Assembly: GCF_018688235.1 (NCBI RefSeq)
Contig: NZ_CP061313.1
Location: 186,001 to 250,000 of the forward strand
Length of the DNA stretch: 64,000 bases
Origin: Polynucleobacter sp. AP-Nino-20-G2
GTDB taxonomy: Bacteria; Pseudomonadota; Gammaproteobacteria; Burkholderiales; Burkholderiaceae
Direction: 5' to 3'
Notes under the pieces: generated by a model
Seen by the model: only the letters and a program-made list of their open reading frames with translations
Told to the model about the DNA's origin: nothing
Database searches by the model: none
Shown here: in pieces, positions 10,611 to 18,722 of the stretch
How positions within the stretch are numbered: position 1 is the first letter of the stretch
How the letters are laid out: the number at the start of each line of letters is the position of its first letter
Translations under genes and position numbers: made by a program

Positions 10611-10732
10611 GTAAGCCTGCTGCGAAGAAAGCGGGCAAAGCTGTAAAAAAGTCCGTGGCTAAAAAAGCTGCCGCTTCAACAACGTTGAATCCAGCTGCTG
10701 CTTGGCCCTTCCCAACTGGCACACGCCCATAA
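10607..10732 (+). CDS. -1 frame extension of the histone-like protein
   Basis: After a -1 shift at the slippery site, reading continues for 41 residues: VSKPAAKKAGKAVKKSV, then AKKAAAS and the tail TTLNPAAAWPFPTGTRP, ending at TAA 10730-10732. The fused product would be 147 residues. The Lys/Ala pattern remains in this frame only, and I recall a similar LNPAAAWPFPTG tail in Burkholderiales histone-like proteins (from memory, not checked). The transcript terminator lies beyond this extension. It has no start of its own. Confidence 0.7.
   Translation, partial: VSKPAAKKAGKAVKKSVAKKAAASTTLNPAAAWPFPTGTRP
10615..10636 (+). promoter_or_regulatory. hairpin 7 nt downstream of the slippery site
   Basis: GCCTGCT (10615-10621) can pair with AGCGGGC (10630-10636), seven pairs including one G-U, around an 8-nt loop. 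The gap to the slippery heptamer is 7 nt, the usual distance for a frameshift-stimulating structure. Confidence 0.5.
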
Positions 10733-10760
10733 GCTTCGGCTTTTAGGTGGGTGAAGTTCA

Positions 10761-10788
10761 AAGGGATCTCTCACGAGATCCCTTTTTT
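10761..10788 (+). terminator. rho-independent terminator of the histone-like gene
   Basis: AAGGGATCTC and GAGATCCCTT pair perfectly (10 bp) around TCAC, followed by a T-run to 10788. It lies 28 bp after the -1 frame stop and 26 bp before the end of the convergent PfkB gene. Confidence 0.9.
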
Positions 10789-10814
10789 ATTACCGGAAAT
10801 GCAATGCCGTGTTT

Positions 10815-11774
10815 TTAGAGGGCAAATCCGAAGGCGGATTTAAATTGAGCGGCAATCTCATCTTTGCTCATTTGGTGATTTTGTGGTCCTTGATGTGTGA
10901 TTTTGATCGAACCCATCAAGCTAGCTAGTCGACCAGTGGTTTCCCAGTCCATGCCATTCTCCAGTCCAAATAGCAGTCCACCACGGAAAGCATCTCCGCA
11001 ACCTGTTGGATCCACTACTTTTGCTGCTGGAACTGGTGGAATCGCAATGCATTTGCCTTCAAAGTAAATGTCCGCACCTTCTGCCCCCTTGGTGACGATC
11101 AAAGCTTTTACTCTTTCAGCAACTTTTGCAAGGCTAAGGCCAGTTCTTTGGGAAAGCATTTCCCCTTCATAGTCGTTTACCGCCAGGTAGCTTGCAATAT
11201 CGACTAGCTCTAAGAGTTCAGGGCCGTTAAACATCGGCAAACCTTGGCCTGGATCAAATACAAATGGAATTCCTGCTTCAGCCAATTGATGGCAGTGTTC
11301 CCACATACCTTGACGCCCGTCTGGAGCAACAATTCCAAATTTTGCGGCGCCCTTTGAGTTTTGGCTACGCTCTGCAACTACTGCAGCAACTTGATTGAGA
11401 TGAGATTCGCCCATTGCGCCGGGATGAAAGGCGGTAATTTGATTGTTGGCTTGATCGGTGGTGATCATGGCTTGAGCGGTAAATGCTTGTTCAATCTGGC
11501 GAATATGAGTCGCATCGATTTGAAGTTGCTTGAGGCGATCAAAATACGGGGCGGCATCGCCACCAACAGTTGCCATGATGATAGGGTCGCCACCAAGTAG
11601 GTTCAAGTTGTAGGCAATATTGCCTGCGCAACCACCAAATTCACGGCGCATTGTCGGAACCAAGAAGGCAACATTCAGAATATGAATTTGCTCTGGCAGA
11701 ATCTGGTCGGCAAATTTGCCTTCAAAGTTCATGATCGTGTCGTAAGCGATCGATCCGCAGATAAGGCTGGCCAT
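10815..11774 (-). CDS. PfkB-family carbohydrate/adenosine kinase
   Basis: A 319-residue ribokinase-fold kinase that transfers phosphate from ATP to a sugar or nucleoside. The N-terminal glycine-rich substrate segment REFGGCAGNIAYNL and the C-terminal catalytic signature VDPTGCGDAFRGG (catalytic Asp, anion hole) are clear. Related Burkholderiales proteins are often labelled adenosine kinase, but the substrate cannot be read from the sequence. It starts 62 bp after the PrmA fusion ends and may be the last gene of the aroQ-accBC-prmA transcript. Confidence 0.85.
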   Translation of the reverse strand: MASLICGSIAYDTIMNFEGKFADQILPEQIHILNVAFLVPTMRREFGGCAGNIAYNLNLLGGDPIIMATVGGDAAPYFDRLKQLQIDATHIRQIEQAFTAQAMITTDQANNQITAFHPGAMGESHLNQVAAVVAERSQNSKGAAKFGIVAPDGRQGMWEHCHQLAEAGIPFVFDPGQGLPMFNGPELLELVDIASYLAVNDYEGEMLSQRTGLSLAKVAERVKALIVTKGAEGADIYFEGKCIAIPPVPAAKVVDPTGCGDAFRGGLLFGLENGMDWETTGRLASLMGSIKITHQGPQNHQMSKDEIAAQFKSAFGFAL

Positions 11775-11836
11775 AAATGATTACTTTCTTTTAAAAATGA
11801 ATTAAAGCGGGATTCTAAGTAGGGTTCGGAGTCTAT

Positions 11837-13378
11837 TTAAGGATAAAAAACTCTGACACGGTAGCCTGCAGCATTTTGCGGGAGGGTAAGCGGAAGTTCT
11901 AAGCGGTAAATCTCACCAGAAGGCGCCCCTTGACGCAGAAATTCTGGGTGCGAGTCTTGCCAAGATTGTGGAAGCCATTCTTGCGGCGTGAATTGAATCG
12001 TTTTGATTTCGGATTCTTCAGCATCAGTGAGAGAAATTTCTAAATTTGGAAGTAAAACGGGTATCGCAAGACGATTTTGTATTTCAACTTGTAGTGTGGA
12101 TTGATTTGAAGCGTTTTTGAGGCCCTCTCGCGCGTTTTCAGGCGATAGAGTGACCGAAGTTATTTTCCAAGCGGAAAAATCGCTTACAGAGCGATTCACG
12201 CATCCTAGTGCACGACATAATTTTTCATCTACTGTCTGTAAAGCGGAAAAAGCGCTTACTGCAATAGGATGAGAGTCTCCGTCAACGCGAGTAGCAAGTG
12301 CGGGCAATAAAGAATTTCTGGAAAGATGCTCGCCCACGATGATCAGCAGCAAGATAAAAGCGCTTAAAAGAATGAATTTAAGACTTTTTTTTTGAGCCAA
12401 GTCAGGTGAGTCTGTATTTGCTGCGCTCATTGGCGCTTTATTGCTGTTGCCAGTGAGAGTCCCATGTAGGCAGACCCATCCTTCACTCTCTTTCCAAACA
12501 GAAAGTGTGAGCCATTGACTGTATGTCGCAATGACCTCATCAGCTTGACGTGCAAGAACGCCAGATAAAACAATTTTTCCACCCGGACGCATCTTGTTAA
12601 CCAGGGCGGGGGCTAGAACTTGTAGTGGGTTGGCCAAAATATTAGCCATCACGATGTCGTATTTAGTTTCTGCTGCAAGTTCTGGCGCGTTCTCATTTGG
12701 AAGCACAAAGCGAATCACGGTGTTATTAATTTCAGCATTGCTGCGGGCCGCAACCATCGCTTGTGGGTCGATGTCGGTTCCAACCACTGGATTGCAACCC
12801 AATTTCGCTGCCGCAATAGCCAAAATTCCGGAGCCGCAGCCGTAATCGAGCAGGCTTTGATTCTGTAATTGCGTATTTTGTTCAAGCCAAAGTAAGCAAA
12901 GATGCGTGGTTGGGTGGCTGCCAGTACCAAAAGCCAATCCAGGATCGACTGCCAAGCAAATGGCATTGGGATCTGTTGGTGATTCATGCCAAGATGGCAC
13001 CACCCAAATGCGCTCTCCAATCTGAATCGGCGCGAACTGACTTTGCGTTAAGCGCACCCAATCTTGTTCTTCAATAATCTTTTCTTGAGGCGCTGGAAGC
13101 TTAAATCCTGCTTCATGGAGAGCAGCGAGGAGTTCAGGGATGAAGTTTTCGGCAGCAGAGTCGTCAATCTCTGGATTAAATAGCGCTGTAACCGCAGAAC
13201 GATCCCAAGCTTGCACTTCTGGTGAAAGTCCTGGTTCACCGTAGAGTGGATTTTCATCATATCCACCGGCGGCATCATCCTCTACCGTTACGGAAAGTGC
13301 ACCCACTTCCAGCAAAGCATCACCTAAAGGCTCAGCAATCTCTGCTGGAACTGTGAAAACTAGCTCACGATAAGACAT
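11837..13378 (-). CDS. prmA: fusion of ribosomal protein L11 methyltransferase PrmA with a membrane DUF3426 domain
   Basis: PrmA trimethylates lysines of ribosomal protein L11. Residues 1-312 form a complete PrmA: an N-terminal substrate-binding domain (MSYRELVFTVPAE), the SAM motif LLDYGCGSGILAIAAA and the MANILANPL signature. The frame does not stop at the usual 295-310 residues. It continues through a short linker, a membrane segment (about 333-349, FILLSAFILLLIIV) and a 160-residue DUF3426 domain to residue 513. In related genomes, as I recall, prmA is followed by a separate DUF3426 gene that begins with a zinc ribbon; no CxxC ribbon is present here. An in-frame ATG at 12430 (residue 317) could start a separate membrane protein. 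Confidence 0.9.
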   Translation of the reverse strand: MSYRELVFTVPAEIAEPLGDALLEVGALSVTVEDDAAGGYDENPLYGEPGLSPEVQAWDRSAVTALFNPEIDDSAAENFIPELLAALHEAGFKLPAPQEKIIEEQDWVRLTQSQFAPIQIGERIWVVPSWHESPTDPNAICLAVDPGLAFGTGSHPTTHLCLLWLEQNTQLQNQSLLDYGCGSGILAIAAAKLGCNPVVGTDIDPQAMVAARSNAEINNTVIRFVLPNENAPELAAETKYDIVMANILANPLQVLAPALVNKMRPGGKIVLSGVLARQADEVIATYSQWLTLSVWKESEGWVCLHGTLTGNSNKAPMSAANTDSPDLAQKKSLKFILLSAFILLLIIVGEHLSRNSLLPALATRVDGDSHPIAVSAFSALQTVDEKLCRALGCVNRSVSDFSAWKITSVTLSPENAREGLKNASNQSTLQVEIQNRLAIPVLLPNLEISLTDAEESEIKTIQFTPQEWLPQSWQDSHPEFLRQGAPSGEIYRLELPLTLPQNAAGYRVRVFYP

Positions 13379-13408
13379 GCATCTTCCGCATCAGTATGAA
13401 TCTTAGAT

Positions 13409-14773
13409 TTAAGGCTTGCCGCGACTAGCGGCTTGCTCTTCAAGACGATGTTCAAGGTAGTGAATGCTCGTTCCGCCTTCGATGAAGTTCGGGTCGAGCA
13501 TGAGTTCACGATGCAAAGGAACATTCGTAGTGATGCCATCAATCACCATCTCAGAGAGAGCGATTTGCATACGGCGAATCGCTTGTTCACGAGTATTGCC
13601 ATAGGAAATCAGCTTGCCAATCATTGAATCGTAGTTCGATGGAACCATATAGCCGCTATAGGCATGGGAATCAACGCGAATTCCAGGGCCTCCAGGCATA
13701 TGGAAAGAACCAATGCGGCCTGGACTTGGTGTGAACTTAAATGGATCTTCCGCATTGAGGCGGCACTCAATAGCATGGCCACGGAAGACGATATCTTTTT
13801 GGCGATAGCTTAATTTGAGTCCAGCAGCGATGCGAATTTGCTCTTGAACAATATCGACGCCTGTAATCATTTCGGTGACGGGGTGCTCAACTTGAACACG
13901 GGTATTCATCTCGATAAAGAAGAATTCGCCATCTTCATAGAGGAACTCAAAGGTTCCTGCACCGCGATAACCAATTTTTCTGCATGCCTCTGCGCAGCGC
14001 TCACCAATTTTGGCGATTAAACGGCGATCGATGCCTGGAGCAGGTGCTTCCTCAATCACTTTTTGATGGCGACGTTGCATAGAGCAATCGCGCTCACCCA
14101 ACCAAATGGCATTGCCATGGGTATCAGCCAGAATCTGAATTTCCACATGGCGAGGTTTCTCTAGAAACTTCTCCATATAGACTTCAGGATTGCCGAACGC
14201 ACGACCAGCTTCTTCTTTAGTCATGTTTACGGCATTGAGCAATGCAGCTTCTGTATGAACAACCCGCATTCCGCGACCACCACCGCCGCCAGCGGCTTTG
14301 ATGATCACTGGGTAGCCAACGCGTTTTGCCGTGGCAATAATTTCTTTTGGATTGTCCGGTAAGGCCCCCTCAGATCCCGGAACACAAGGAACACCAGCTT
14401 TAATCATGGCGCGTTTGGCGGAAACTTTGTCACCCATGAGTCGAATGGATGCTGCTGTAGGTCCAATAAAGGCAAAGCCGGATTTCTCAACGCGCTCTGC
14501 AAAGTCGGCATTTTCAGAGAGGAAGCCGTAACCCGGATGAATCGCCTCGGCATCTGTGACTTCCGCCGCGGAAATAATCGCAGGCATATTGAGATAGCTT
14601 AATGGTGAAGGCGCAGGCCCAATGCAAACAGCCTCGTCTGCCAGCTTCACATATTTAGCTTCTTTGTCTGCTGTGGAGTACACCACAACAGTTTTAATTC
14701 CCAACTCGCGGCACGCGCGTTGGATACGGAGAGCGATCTCTCCGCGATTGGCAATCAGAATCTTATCGAACAT
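13409..14773 (-). CDS. accC: acetyl-CoA carboxylase, biotin carboxylase subunit
   Basis: AccC carboxylates the biotin carried by AccB, the first half of malonyl-CoA synthesis. The 454 residues carry the biotin carboxylase N domain (MFDKILIANRGEIALR), the ATP-grasp core with the glycine-rich loop AAGGGGGRGMR, and catalytic segments HVEIQI, ERDCSMQRRHQKVIEEAP and FIEMNTRVQVEH. It starts 52 bp after accB and ends 30 bp before the PrmA fusion, in a four-gene operon. Confidence 0.98.
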   Translation of the reverse strand: MFDKILIANRGEIALRIQRACRELGIKTVVVYSTADKEAKYVKLADEAVCIGPAPSPLSYLNMPAIISAAEVTDAEAIHPGYGFLSENADFAERVEKSGFAFIGPTAASIRLMGDKVSAKRAMIKAGVPCVPGSEGALPDNPKEIIATAKRVGYPVIIKAAGGGGGRGMRVVHTEAALLNAVNMTKEEAGRAFGNPEVYMEKFLEKPRHVEIQILADTHGNAIWLGERDCSMQRRHQKVIEEAPAPGIDRRLIAKIGERCAEACRKIGYRGAGTFEFLYEDGEFFFIEMNTRVQVEHPVTEMITGVDIVQEQIRIAAGLKLSYRQKDIVFRGHAIECRLNAEDPFKFTPSPGRIGSFHMPGGPGIRVDSHAYSGYMVPSNYDSMIGKLISYGNTREQAIRRMQIALSEMVIDGITTNVPLHRELMLDPNFIEGGTSIHYLEHRLEEQAASRGKP

Positions 14774-14825
14774 GTCGGCTCTGAGTTAAGTAACGGTGGA
14801 TTGGAATAAATCGAGTGAAGATCGA

Positions 14826-15290
14826 TTAAGCAATGATGAATAGTGGCTGGTCGAATTCAACACCTTGACCGTTCTCACAGAGAATTTGCTTAATCACACC
14901 ATCTTTTTCAGATTCAATTTCATTGAGGAGCTTCATTGCCTCAATGATGCAGAGGGTTTGACCCACTTTGACAGTGTCGCCAATATTTACAAAGTTTGGA
15001 GATTCTGGGTTTGGTGCGCGATAGAAGGTCCCCACCATTGGTGAGCGAGATACAAAACCTGTTTCAGTAGGAGCTTCTTCGGCAACCGGTGTGGCTGCAG
15101 TTGCAACTGTCGCCGCAGGGGCTGCCGCTTGAATTGCAGGTGCTGGAGCAGCGTAAACCACTTGCCCGGCTTGAGCGGGTGAGCCAGCATTAACAATACG
15201 TACGCGATCTTCGCCTTCATTCACTTCTAATTCAGAGATGCCTGATTCAGAAACGAGGTCAATTAAGGTTTTTAGTTTTCTCAAATCCAT
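14826..15290 (-). CDS. accB: acetyl-CoA carboxylase biotin carboxyl carrier protein
   Basis: AccB carries biotin between the biotin carboxylase and carboxyltransferase. The 154-residue protein has an N-terminal domain (1-38), an Ala/Pro linker (about 40-75) and the biotinyl domain. The acceptor Lys120 lies in EAMKLLNE, and the thumb region precedes it. It lies 36 bp after aroQ and before accC. Confidence 0.98.
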   Translation of the reverse strand: MDLRKLKTLIDLVSESGISELEVNEGEDRVRIVNAGSPAQAGQVVYAAPAPAIQAAAPAATVATAATPVAEEAPTETGFVSRSPMVGTFYRAPNPESPNFVNIGDTVKVGQTLCIIEAMKLLNEIESEKDGVIKQILCENGQGVEFDQPLFIIA

Positions 15291-15326
15291 GGAAAGGCTT
15301 CCTTTCGAGTAATTCTTGGTTAATCT

Positions 15327-15776
15327 TTATTTGTGTAAACGGGCAATGGCTGCTTGTAGCGCTAATTCATACCCAATTGCACCCAATCCACAGATCACGC
15401 CTGTAGCGATATCTGACAAATAAGAGTGCTTACGGAATTCTTCGCGCTGATGAATATTGGACAAATGGACTTCAGTAAACGGAATAGCAACGCCAGCTAA
15501 GGCATCGCGCAGGGCAACACTAGTATGTGTAAAAGCGCCTGGGTTGATGATGATGAAATCGACGCCATCTTGTTTGGCCTTCTGAATGCGATCAATTAAT
15601 TCACCTTCATGATTGCTTTGAAAGGTAGAAAGATCAATAGACTGGGATTTGGCGATTGCGCCAAGCTTTGTATGAATGTCTTCCAGGGTAGTTTTGCCGT
15701 AAACCTCTGGTTCACGAGTTCCTAGAAGATTGAGGTTTGGACCCTGAATGACAAGAATTGAAGTATTTTTCGACAT
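15327..15776 (-). CDS. aroQ: type II 3-dehydroquinate dehydratase
   Basis: AroQ dehydrates 3-dehydroquinate in the shikimate pathway. The 149-residue size is standard for the dodecameric type II enzyme. The catalytic Tyr lid is in GPNLNLLGTREPEVYG, and the substrate segments NPGAFTHTSVALRDAL, EVHLSNIHQREEFR and HSYLS follow. It is the first gene of the aroQ-accB-accC-prmA series. On the minus strand, a TATACT -10-like hexamer lies at 15883-15878, but without a good -35. Confidence 0.97.
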   Translation of the reverse strand: MSKNTSILVIQGPNLNLLGTREPEVYGKTTLEDIHTKLGAIAKSQSIDLSTFQSNHEGELIDRIQKAKQDGVDFIIINPGAFTHTSVALRDALAGVAIPFTEVHLSNIHQREEFRKHSYLSDIATGVICGLGAIGYELALQAAIARLHK

Positions 15777-15919
15777 AGATCGATATTTTTAGAGGCAGTT
15801 AGGTTTAATTAGGTTTGTAAAGCTTTTCTCTAAAACTGCTTACTTCATGAAAGTAATTCTTCACCAAGCACAAGGGAAGTATACCCCCAGAATTTTTGAG
15901 AAAGCCCCAAAAAGAGTCA

Positions 15920-15947
15920 TTAATTTCCCTAATTTTGAGGAAATTAA
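15920..15947. other. inverted repeat between tlpA and aroQ
   Basis: TTAATTTCC and GGAAATTAA are perfect 9-bp arms with a 10-nt spacer. On the minus strand it lies 79 bp after the tlpA stop and is followed by TGACTCTTTTT, so it may be a weak terminator for tlpA. Apart from this and the -10-like hexamer at 15878-15883, the 249-bp region shows nothing I can name. Confidence 0.4.
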
Positions 15948-16025
15948 GCGAAGATAATTAAAAATGAGTACATAAATCCCTCGTTTCCTATCATTCGAAC
16001 CTCTTGCTTGAGGCGTTAACTATCT

Positions 16026-16553
16026 TTATAAAGCAGATTTAATAGCGCTTCTGAGCTCTTCTTCGCTTATCTTTCCTAATTTACTGCTGATAGCCTTGCC
16101 ACCTGCATTAATAATAATGGTGTATGGAAGCGCGCCTTGAGTGTTGCCCATTTGTTTGGATAAATTGCTTCCCTCCAGGCCACCAATGACAATCGGGTAC
16201 GAAACAGGGGTTTTTTGAAGAAATTCACGAATATTAGAGGGTGAATCGATACCGATACCGACAAATAAGACATTTTTCGAAGAAAATTCTTGCTGTAACT
16301 TATCCAAAGTAGGCATTTCTTCTACACAAGGCGGGCACCAGGAGGCCCAAAAGTTCACAACGAGCACTTTTCCACGCCAATTCTCCGTATCTACGGATTT
16401 TCCGTCAGGCGTTTTCCAGGAATTGGCAAAAAAAGCCTTGATCGCAGGCTCGCTGGCCAAACCTGTTTTATAAATCCATTGGGAAGTGAGAACTCCTAAT
16501 AAGAGTGCCACTAGGCTAATTCCGGCTATATAAATCCACTGTCTTCGATTCAC
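16026..16553 (-). CDS. TlpA-like membrane-anchored thioredoxin
   Basis: A 175-residue protein with an N-terminal membrane anchor (about residues 6-24) and a periplasmic thioredoxin-fold domain. The redox motif WCPPC (Cys73 and Cys76) sits in NFWASWCPPCVEEMPTL. The domain also has the extra TlpA/ResA insert and a cis-proline region (GALPYTIII). Such proteins act as thiol reductants in the periplasm, often for cytochrome c maturation; the client here is unknown. It diverges from mpl across only 26 bp. Confidence 0.9.
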   Translation of the reverse strand: MNRRQWIYIAGISLVALLLGVLTSQWIYKTGLASEPAIKAFFANSWKTPDGKSVDTENWRGKVLVVNFWASWCPPCVEEMPTLDKLQQEFSSKNVLFVGIGIDSPSNIREFLQKTPVSYPIVIGGLEGSNLSKQMGNTQGALPYTIIINAGGKAISSKLGKISEEELRSAIKSAL

Positions 16554-16579
16554 TACAACTCCTTAGCTAAAATTCGCCA

Positions 16580-17986
16580 ATGCATATTCATATCTTGGGC
16601 ATTTGCGGTACTTTCATGGGGGGCATTGCCGCAATCGCTCGGCAGGCTGGACATCGCGTTACTGGCTGTGACGCCAACGTGTATCCACCAATGAGCACGC
16701 AGCTCGAGGCGCAGGGCATAGAGCTCATTGAAGGATTCTCGCCCGATCAATTATTACAGTTTGAGACGATGCCTGATTTATTTGTAGTTGGCAACGTCGT
16801 CTCCCGTGGCAATCCTTTGATGGAGGCCATCCTCAATCAAGGTTTGCCTTACACCTCTGGGCCTCAATGGTTGGGTGAGCAAGTATTGTTTGGTAGACAT
16901 GTTTTGGCGGTTGCTGGAACTCACGGCAAAACGACGACTTCAGCAATGCTGGCCTGGATTCTGGAATTTAACAATTACAAGCCAGGCTATTTAATTGGCG
17001 GGGTACCGCTGAATTTCACGGTCTCGGCACGCTTGGGAGATAGTCAGTATTTCGTTATTGAGGCCGATGAATACGACACTGCATTTTTCGATAAGCGCAG
17101 TAAGTTTGTTCACTACCGCCCGCGTACCGCTTTATTAAATAACCTTGAGTTTGATCATGCGGATATTTTTGCCGATCTTGTGGCAATTGAAACGCAGTTC
17201 CATCATCTCGTTCGTACCGTTCCTAGTGGCGGTTTGATAGTGGTGAACGGTGAAGAGCCTGCCTTGGAGAGAGTGATTGCGCGAGGTGCTTGGGCGCCCG
17301 TAGAAAAGTTTGGCCAAGACAAACAAAATGCATGGTCTTTGATTTCACAAGCGGGCGATGGCTTTATCGTTTTGCAGAACGGCAAGGAAGTAGCCACTGT
17401 TCAGTGGGCTCCAGACTCTGGCGTGATGGGTCGACATAATCAATTGAACGCATTAGCTGCAATCGCTTCCGCCAATCACATCGGCATTTCTCCGGCAGAT
17501 GCAGCGCGTGCTTTGGCTGCATTTAAAAATGTAAAACGTCGCCTTGAGATGATTGGTGTGGCAAATGACATTACTGTTTACGATGATTTTGCGCATCATC
17601 CAACAGCGATCACGACTACTGTCGATGGTTTACGTCGCCGTGTTGGTCAGTCACGTATCTTGGCAGTACTTGAGCCTCGGTCAAATACGATGAAACTTGG
17701 TGTGATGAAAGCGCAACTTCCGGCTAGTTTGGAGGCTGCTGACAAAGTCTTCGCCTACGGAGCCAGTACCGGTAAAGAATCTTTGGGTTGGGACTTGAAT
17801 GAGGTCCTATCACCACTGAATACTCAAGAAAAGAATCGCGCCACAGCCTATGATGACTTGGCGGCATTGGTAGCTGCGGTTACTAAAGAGGCGCAGCCTG
17901 GCGATCATATTTTGGTCATGAGCAATGGTGGTTTCGGTGGAGTACATCAAAAGATATTGGCTGCAATTAAAGAGAAAGCTGAGTAA
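16580..17986 (+). CDS. mpl: UDP-MurNAc:L-Ala-gamma-D-Glu-meso-DAP ligase
   Basis: Mpl attaches recycled tripeptide to UDP-MurNAc, re-using murein peptides released by enzymes such as AmpD. The 468 residues show the Mur ligase fold: N-terminal Rossmann part (MHIHILGICGTFMGG), ATP P-loop GTHGKTT (113-119), the central segment VIEADEYDTAFFDKRSKF and the C-terminal DDFAHHPTAI. The fabG-like gene starts 5 bp downstream. Confidence 0.97.
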   Translation: MHIHILGICGTFMGGIAAIARQAGHRVTGCDANVYPPMSTQLEAQGIELIEGFSPDQLLQFETMPDLFVVGNVVSRGNPLMEAILNQGLPYTSGPQWLGEQVLFGRHVLAVAGTHGKTTTSAMLAWILEFNNYKPGYLIGGVPLNFTVSARLGDSQYFVIEADEYDTAFFDKRSKFVHYRPRTALLNNLEFDHADIFADLVAIETQFHHLVRTVPSGGLIVVNGEEPALERVIARGAWAPVEKFGQDKQNAWSLISQAGDGFIVLQNGKEVATVQWAPDSGVMGRHNQLNALAAIASANHIGISPADAARALAAFKNVKRRLEMIGVANDITVYDDFAHHPTAITTTVDGLRRRVGQSRILAVLEPRSNTMKLGVMKAQLPASLEAADKVFAYGASTGKESLGWDLNEVLSPLNTQEKNRATAYDDLAALVAAVTKEAQPGDHILVMSNGGFGGVHQKILAAIKEKAE

Positions 17987-17991
17987 CTCGC

Positions 17992-18720
17992 ATGAGATTA
18001 AAAGATAAAGTAGCCATCATTACCGGTGCCGCAAAAGGAATTGGGTTTGCTACTGCAAAGCGATTTGCCCAAGAGGGCGCCAAGGTGATGATTGCGGATA
18101 TCAGCCCAGAAGCCCTGAAAGCGGCCTGTGAGCAGATTCCTGGTGCCGAAGCCTATGTGATGAATGTGACTGATCGTGCCAGTATTCAGGCAACAGTCGA
18201 TCAAGTCATGCAACGCCATGGACGCATCGATATTTTGATTAACAACGCTGGCATCACTCAAGACGCACGCTTGGTCAAAATGACGGAGGCACAATTTGAT
18301 ACTGTCATTGACGTCAATCTCAAGGGTGTTTTCAACTGTACGCAGCTAGTCGTTCCACATATGTTGGAGGCTGGTAAAGGCGCGGTAGTTAACGCGTCTA
18401 GCGTCGTTGGAATCTACGGAAACTTTGGTCAAACCAATTACTCGGCAACTAAGTTTGGAGTGATCGGATTTACTAAAACCTGGGCGCGTGAATTGGGCGC
18501 CAAAGGTATTCGTGTAAATGCTGTCTGCCCAGGATTTATCGCTACCGAGATGGTGAAGGCGATGCCTGAAAATATTTTGCAAGATATTGAAAAGCGTAGT
18601 TGGCTTGGTCGCTTGGGTACACCCGAAGAGATGGCGAATGTCTATTTATTTCTAGCAAGCGATGAAGCGAGTTATGTGAACGGTGTTGCGCTTGAGGCCA
18701 GTGGCGGAATTTCTCTCTAA
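17992..18720 (+). CDS. fabG: FabG-like short-chain dehydrogenase (3-oxoacyl-ACP reductase)
   Basis: A 242-residue SDR with the NADP-binding TGAAKGIG motif, NNAG, and the Ser-Tyr-Lys triad (NASSVVGIYG and YSATK). The C-terminal half matches FabG. The most likely role is reduction of 3-oxoacyl-ACP, or acetoacetyl-CoA in polyester metabolism. It sits between mpl and rnb rather than in a fab cluster, so it may be a paralogue of the housekeeping enzyme. Confidence 0.85.
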   Translation: MRLKDKVAIITGAAKGIGFATAKRFAQEGAKVMIADISPEALKAACEQIPGAEAYVMNVTDRASIQATVDQVMQRHGRIDILINNAGITQDARLVKMTEAQFDTVIDVNLKGVFNCTQLVVPHMLEAGKGAVVNASSVVGIYGNFGQTNYSATKFGVIGFTKTWARELGAKGIRVNAVCPGFIATEMVKAMPENILQDIEKRSWLGRLGTPEEMANVYLFLASDEASYVNGVALEASGGISL

Positions 18721-18722
18721 GC

